DNA of 27,060 nt, taken from Gammaproteobacteria bacterium. GTDB taxonomy: Bacteria > Pseudomonadota > Gammaproteobacteria > Ga0077536. The stretch is from assembly GCA_024234975.1 (NCBI GenBank), contig JACKNH010000041.1, forward strand, positions 1 to 27,060, read 5' to 3'. Under the pieces are notes generated by a model. It made no database searches. It saw only the letters and a list, made by a program, of their open reading frames with translations, and was not told the DNA's origin. The position numbers and the translations under genes were made by a program. Of this stretch, positions 23,458-27,060 are shown in pieces (positions within the stretch are counted from its first letter, which is position 1; each line of letters opens with the position of its first letter).

Positions 23458-24345
23458 ATGGAAATTACAGCAGCGCTCGTCAAGGAGCTTCGCGAACGGT
23501 CCGGCGCCGGCATGATGGAATGCAAGAACGCGCTGAAAGAGACCAGCGGAGATCTGGAAGCTGCGTTTGAACACCTGCGCAAGACGGGTGCGGCAAAGGC
23601 TGCCAAGAAGGCCGGGCGTATCGCCGCCGAGGGCATCATTGCCGTCCGCGCCAGCGATGATGGCAAGAAGACGGTCATCGTCGAAATCAACAGTGAGACC
23701 GATTTCGTGGCCAAGCACGAGGATTTTGCCGCGTTCGCTGACGGTGTGGTGACGACGATTCTTGCCAATGCCCCCGCCGACGTTGAGGCGCTGTCCTCAA
23801 TGACGTTGGCCGGCCGCAGCGACCCGGTGGAAACCGTGCGTGCCCATCTGGTAGCGAAAATTGGCGAAAACATTGCTGTCCGTCGCTTCGAGATCATGGA
23901 AAACCCTGGTTCCGTCGGCGCCTATTTGCATGGCACCCGTATCGGCGTGCTGGTCGGCATGACCGGTGGCGACGAGACCCTGGCGCGTGATATCGCAATG
24001 CATATCGCAGCCAGCCGTCCCCTGTGCGTGCGCGAAAATGAAATCCCGGCGTCGACCCTGGATAAGGAACGCGAAATCTTCCGCGCGCAGGCCGCCGAAT
24101 CCGGCAAGCCGGCCGACATCATCGAAAAGATGGTCAACGGTCGTGTGCAGAAATATGTCAAGGAAGTCACGCTGCTCGGCCAACCGTTTGTGAAGAATCC
24201 GGACCAGACCGTCGCGGACCTGCTCAAGCAGGCCAAGGCCGACGTCACGCAATTCATCCGCTTCGAAGTCGGCGAAGGTATCGAGAAGAAGCAGGATGAC
24301 TTTGCCGAGGAAGTGCGTGCGCAGGCAGCGGCCGCGAACAAGTAA
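23458..24345 (+). CDS. tsf: Elongation factor Ts
   Basis: EF-Ts is the guanine nucleotide exchange factor of EF-Tu. The 295-residue protein has the N-terminal UBA-like module MEITAALVKELRERSGAGMM and ECKNAL (residues 1-~55), the exchange motif NSETDFVAKHEDF (about 79-91) and two core subdomains, with the C-terminal module near EVTLLGQPFVKNPDQTVADL. The ATG at 23458 is chosen because the conserved sequence begins there; GAGG (23444-23447) is 10 nt upstream. An in-frame TTG at 23434 adds eight unrelated residues. It lies between two terminator-like hairpins. Confidence 0.97.
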   Translation: MEITAALVKELRERSGAGMMECKNALKETSGDLEAAFEHLRKTGAAKAAKKAGRIAAEGIIAVRASDDGKKTVIVEINSETDFVAKHEDFAAFADGVVTTILANAPADVEALSSMTLAGRSDPVETVRAHLVAKIGENIAVRRFEIMENPGSVGAYLHGTRIGVLVGMTGGDETLARDIAMHIAASRPLCVRENEIPASTLDKEREIFRAQAAESGKPADIIEKMVNGRVQKYVKEVTLLGQPFVKNPDQTVADLLKQAKADVTQFIRFEVGEGIEKKQDDFAEEVRAQAAAANK

Positions 24346-24360
24346 GTAATGCAGTGACGG

Positions 24361-24391
24361 CGCGGCATGGATGATCCATGCCGCGTTTTTT
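24361..24391 (+). terminator. Intrinsic terminator between tsf and pyrH
   Basis: CGCGGCATGG (24361-24370) pairs perfectly with CCATGCCGCG (24376-24385) around ATGAT, followed by six T (24386-24391). This is a strong Rho-independent terminator 15 nt after the tsf stop and only 24 nt before the pyrH start, so pyrH depends on readthrough or on a promoter within tsf. Confidence 0.9.
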
Positions 24392-24415
24392 CAACAACTG
24401 ACCAGGATACCAGCC

Positions 24416-25153
24416 TTGCAAGCCGAACCATCTGCATCGCCGACCCATGAAGTTCGCCGTGTGCTGATCAAGCTGAGCGGCGAGGCATTGATGGGCGAGG
24501 ACGACTACGGCATCAATTTGCATGTACTGGAGCGGATCGCACGGGAAATCGGCGAACTGTCCGCTGCCGGTGTGCAGGTCGCCATCGTCATCGGCGGCGG
24601 AAACATCTTCCGTGGCGCCGGCATGGCGGCCACCGGTATGGACCGCGTCACCGCGGATCACATGGGCATGCTGGCCACCGTCATCAATGCCCTGGCCTTG
24701 CAGGACGCACTGGAACGCGCCGGCTGTCATGCCCGCGTGATGTCCGCATTGCAGATCCACCAGGTTTGTGAGGACTACATCCGCCGCCGCGCCATCCGTC
24801 ATCTTGAAAAGGGCCGGGTGGTTATACTTGCAGCCGGCACTGGCAACCCGTTTTTCACCACGGATTCCGCGGCCAGCCTGCGGGCGATCGAGATGGGCGC
24901 CCACTTGATGATCAAGGCGACGAAGGTTGATGGGGTCTATACCGCTGATCCGAAGAAGGATGCGTCCGCCACGCGCTATGACCAGCTGCGTTACGATGAT
25001 GTCCTCGCACGCAAGCTGGGCGTCATGGACGCCACCGCGGTCGTGTTGTGCCGGGATAACCGCATGCCTTTGCGGGTGATTGACATGACCTGCTCCGGCG
25101 CACTGGTCCGGGCGGGCAAGGGTATGGACGAAGGTACACTGGTAACCGGGTAG
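24416..25153 (+). CDS. pyrH: Uridylate (UMP) kinase
   Basis: PyrH phosphorylates UMP to UDP, an essential pyrimidine step; the bacterial enzyme is a hexamer of the amino-acid-kinase fold, activated by GTP and inhibited by UTP. Signatures seen: RVLIKLSGEALMG (near the start), VIGGGNIFRG, MDRVTADHMGMLATVINALA, AAGTGNPFFTTDSAASLRA and KVDGVYTADPKKD. A TTG at 24416 is proposed as start (245 residues) because AGGA (24404-24407) lies 8 nt upstream; the earlier in-frame ATG at 24371 is inside the terminator hairpin and would be a poor start. The tail before RVLIK is slightly longer than in E. coli (241 residues). Confidence 0.95.
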   Translation: MQAEPSASPTHEVRRVLIKLSGEALMGEDDYGINLHVLERIAREIGELSAAGVQVAIVIGGGNIFRGAGMAATGMDRVTADHMGMLATVINALALQDALERAGCHARVMSALQIHQVCEDYIRRRAIRHLEKGRVVILAAGTGNPFFTTDSAASLRAIEMGAHLMIKATKVDGVYTADPKKDASATRYDQLRYDDVLARKLGVMDATAVVLCRDNRMPLRVIDMTCSGALVRAGKGMDEGTLVTG

Positions 25154-25168
25154 GAGAGGCAGCAGCAG

Positions 25169-25726
25169 ATGATCAACGACGTTATCAGCGACGCCACCGC
25201 ACGGATGAGCAAGTCCGTGGAAGCGTTCAAACTGGAACTGGCGAAGTTGCGCACCGGCCGGGCCCATCCCAGTCTGCTGGATCATATCCGGGTCGACTAT
25301 TACGGAGCGGAGACGCCCATCACCCAGGCCGCCAATGTCCACGTCGAAGACGCGCGCACATTGACAGTCACCGCGTGGGACAAGGGGATGGTATCGGCCA
25401 TCGATAAGGCCATCCGCGAATCTGATCTTGGTTTGAATCCGAATACCGCCGGCACGGTCATTCGTGTACCGCTGCCACCGCTAACCGAAGAGCGGCGGCG
25501 TGACCTGATCAAAGTGGTCCGAAGTGAAGCCGAACAGGCCCGCGTTGCGATCAGAAATGTCCGGCGTGATGCCAATCACATGCTCAAGGAACTGGTCAAG
25601 GACAAGGAAATCACGGAAGACGACGAGAAACGTGGCGAAGACTCGGTGCAGAAATTGACCGACAGCCATATCAAGTCGATTGATGAGCTGTTGGCGGGCA
25701 AAGAGAAGGAAATGATGGAAGTCTGA
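25169..25726 (+). CDS. frr: Ribosome recycling factor
   Basis: RRF splits post-termination ribosomes together with EF-G. At 185 residues it equals the E. coli length. Conserved motifs are AKLRTGRAHPSLLDHIRVDY (about 25-44), YYGAETPITQAANV, GLNPNTAGTVIRVPLPPLTE (about 92-111) and the C-terminal helix EDSVQKLTDSHIKSIDELLA. The ATG follows pyrH by 15 nt with an AGGAGAGG site at the pyrH stop, so the two are in one transcript. The frr stop codon (25724-25726) lies inside the 5' arm of a terminator hairpin. Confidence 0.97.
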   Translation: MINDVISDATARMSKSVEAFKLELAKLRTGRAHPSLLDHIRVDYYGAETPITQAANVHVEDARTLTVTAWDKGMVSAIDKAIRESDLGLNPNTAGTVIRVPLPPLTEERRRDLIKVVRSEAEQARVAIRNVRRDANHMLKELVKDKEITEDDEKRGEDSVQKLTDSHIKSIDELLAGKEKEMMEV

Positions 25727-25754
25727 ACCAACGGTTCGGACACCTTTATTTTTT
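25721..25754 (+). terminator. Intrinsic terminator overlapping the frr stop codon
   Basis: GTCTGAACC (25721-25729) pairs with GGTTCGGAC (25733-25741), nine pairs including one G-U, with an AAC loop, followed by ACC and TTTATTTTTT to 25754. The stem includes the frr stop codon, so terminating ribosomes would cover it. uppS starts 23 nt after the T-tract. Confidence 0.75.
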
Positions 25755-25777
25755 ACTGCTGCAGACTGGCTTCCCTG

Positions 25778-26548
25778 ATGGATAACGGCTTACCGCGACA
25801 CGTTGCAATCATCATGGACGGCAATGGCCGCTGGGCCGAGCGGCGTAATCTGCCGCGCGTGGCGGGACATCGGGCGGGTGTCGAAACCGTGCGCGAAATG
25901 GTCCGACTTTGCGCCAGCCGGGGCATTGAAGTCCTTACCCTGTTCGCATTCAGCAGTGAAAACTGGCAGCGCCCCAAGCGCGAGGTTTCATTGCTGATGG
26001 ACTTGTTCCGCGCAGCGCTGGAACAGGAAGTAGGGAAACTCCATGCCAACAACGTCAAGCTGTCGGTAATCGGCGACATCGACGCTTTTTCGCCCAAGCT
26101 CCGCCAATGCATTGTCGACAGCGTGGCGCGCACTGAATTCAATGACGGGCTGAATCTCGTCGTTGCCGCAAACTACGGCGGCCGCTGGGATATCACGCAG
26201 GCCACCCGGCGCATTGCGCAGGAAGTGCGCAATGGTGACCTGGAACCCGCGAGTATCGACCAGGATACAGTGGGCCGGTATCTATCGTTGGCGCATCTGC
26301 CGCCGCCGGACCTGTTCATTCGTACCGGCGGTGAACAGCGTATTTCCAACTTCCTGTTGTGGCAGCTGGCCTACACGGAACTCTATTTCACTGAAGCACT
26401 TTGGCCGGAGTTCGGCGCCAGCCAATTCGAGGACGCACTGGCAAGCTTCGGCCGCCGCCAACGCCGGTTCGGCCGAACCGGTCAGCAGGTGGCAGGCGAT
26501 GCCGCCGCCGTCGAGCCTGAATTGGAGGAGAATGCTTCACGCGTCTGA
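25778..26548 (+). CDS. uppS: Isoprenyl (undecaprenyl diphosphate) synthase
   Basis: UppS condenses eight isopentenyl diphosphates onto farnesyl diphosphate in cis to form the C55 carrier for peptidoglycan and O-antigen. The 256-residue protein has the cis-prenyltransferase motifs: HVAIIMDGNGRWA with catalytic D14, GHRAGVETVR, LTLFAFSSENWQRP, VVAANYGGRWDI and the C-terminal LFIRTGGEQRISNFLLWQ and ELYFTEALWPEF. The tail after about residue 235 (Gln/Ala/Glu-rich) is not conserved. No clear Shine-Dalgarno precedes the ATG. It follows the frr terminator closely, and cdsA begins 24 nt after its stop. Confidence 0.96.
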   Translation: MDNGLPRHVAIIMDGNGRWAERRNLPRVAGHRAGVETVREMVRLCASRGIEVLTLFAFSSENWQRPKREVSLLMDLFRAALEQEVGKLHANNVKLSVIGDIDAFSPKLRQCIVDSVARTEFNDGLNLVVAANYGGRWDITQATRRIAQEVRNGDLEPASIDQDTVGRYLSLAHLPPPDLFIRTGGEQRISNFLLWQLAYTELYFTEALWPEFGASQFEDALASFGRRQRRFGRTGQQVAGDAAAVEPELEENASRV

Positions 26549-26565
26549 TCCGGCGTTGCGCCGGA
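26549..26565 (+). repeat. Hairpin in the uppS-cdsA gap overlapping the cdsA ribosome-binding site
   Basis: TCCGGCG-TTG-CGCCGGA is a perfect 7-bp stem directly after the uppS stop codon. The GGAG that would serve as the cdsA ribosome-binding site (26563-26566) overlaps its 3' arm. Ribosomes ending on uppS would melt it, which would couple the two genes. Confidence 0.45.
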
Positions 26566-26572
26566 GTACCTC

Positions 26573-27060
26573 ATGAACGGCGTGGTTCGCCAACGGATTG
26601 CGACAGCTATCGCGCTGGCGTTGCCTCTCATCGCCATCATTTCCTGGAGCCCCGGCTGGTTGACTGCCGCGGTCTTTGCCGCGTTCGTCGCCATTGCAGC
26701 AGACGAATGGGCGCGGTTGTGCGGTGTTCATGGTCCGTTCATGCGTGCTGCGTACATTGGCCTGACGACGGGACTCGTAGCCGTGGCATATGTTTCTCGG
26801 GACGATTCCCACCAGGTAGCCATGGTGCTGGCCGCGGCCGGTATCTGGTGGCTGCTGGCAGCAATGCTGCTGGCCGTTGTGCAGATGCGTGAAGCGCCCC
26901 TGGTGGTGCCGCGCAGTGTGCAACTGGTGCTGGGCTTGCTGGTACTGGTGCCAGCATGGCTGGCGCTTGTGGTATTGCATGGGCTAAGCGCCTGGCTGCT
27001 GCTGGCAACGCTGGTCATTGTGTGGACAGCTGACATCGCGGCATTTTTCGCCGGACGGGC
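26573..27060 (+). CDS. cdsA: Phosphatidate cytidylyltransferase, N-terminal part, partial
   Basis: The reading frame opens at the ATG at 26573 and continues to the right edge (162 complete codons visible). CdsA makes CDP-diacylglycerol from phosphatidate and CTP in the inner membrane, the branch point for all phospholipids. The visible part begins MNGVVRQRIATAIALALPLI and contains about six hydrophobic segments (roughly residues 8-24, 28-44, 59-74, 82-102, 116-135, 140-150). It ends VIVWTADIAAFFAGR, matching the W-x-x-D-x-x-A-(Y/F)-x-x-G-R segment of CdsA. The conserved C-terminal signature is beyond the window. Position after uppS is standard for the cluster. Confidence 0.92.
   Translation, partial: MNGVVRQRIATAIALALPLIAIISWSPGWLTAAVFAAFVAIAADEWARLCGVHGPFMRAAYIGLTTGLVAVAYVSRDDSHQVAMVLAAAGIWWLLAAMLLAVVQMREAPLVVPRSVQLVLGLLVLVPAWLALVVLHGLSAWLLLATLVIVWTADIAAFFAGR

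Overview
This is a gene-dense stretch of a GC-rich gammaproteobacterial chromosome. Two classical housekeeping clusters support that: rpsP-rimM-trmD-rplS followed by xerD and dsbC, and map/glnD divergent from rpsB-tsf-pyrH-frr-uppS-cdsA. A mutH gene, a Kdo transferase gene (waaA) and a TolC-type channel also fit a Gram-negative gammaproteobacterium with Dam-directed mismatch repair. I cannot name a genus. I saw no rRNA, tRNA, insertion sequence, prophage or CRISPR array.

Layout. 1-1156: the end of an MFS transporter and a convergent 5-formyl-THF cyclo-ligase. 1152-3323: the rpsP ribosomal-protein/tRNA-modification operon, with an elaborate hairpin region between rpsP and rimM. 3394-7326: xerD, a Ser/Thr kinase fused to a cyclic-nucleotide-binding domain, dsbC and a DUF3108 protein. 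7365-9848: waaA and an isolated Rieske oxygenase. 10004-14148: a glycine-zipper envelope protein, tolC, a Pcm-like methyltransferase, a quinone oxidoreductase and a possible 32-residue membrane peptide. 14418-17194: a two-component system resembling the regulators of the proteobacterial dedicated sortase system. 17209-22309 (minus strand): map-glnD-mutH-dusA, overlapping and probably translationally coupled. 22332-27060 (plus strand): rpsB-tsf-pyrH-frr-uppS-cdsA, broken up by three terminator-like hairpins and running off the window edge.

Most genes serve translation (S16, S2, L19, RimM, TrmD, EF-Ts, RRF, Map, DusA), the envelope (WaaA, UppS, CdsA, DsbC, TolC) and nitrogen or nucleotide metabolism (GlnD, PyrH). 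I see no clear new multi-gene system. The points most worth a second look are: an RNA architecture that appears to place the rimM ribosome-binding site in a hairpin loop; a sortase-type sensor/regulator pair with no sortase in view; a kinase-cNMP fusion with an unusual alpha-C residue; a palindrome containing a perfect -10 box directly against the start codon of the quinone oxidoreductase; and repeated intrinsic terminators within the rpsB-cdsA cluster.
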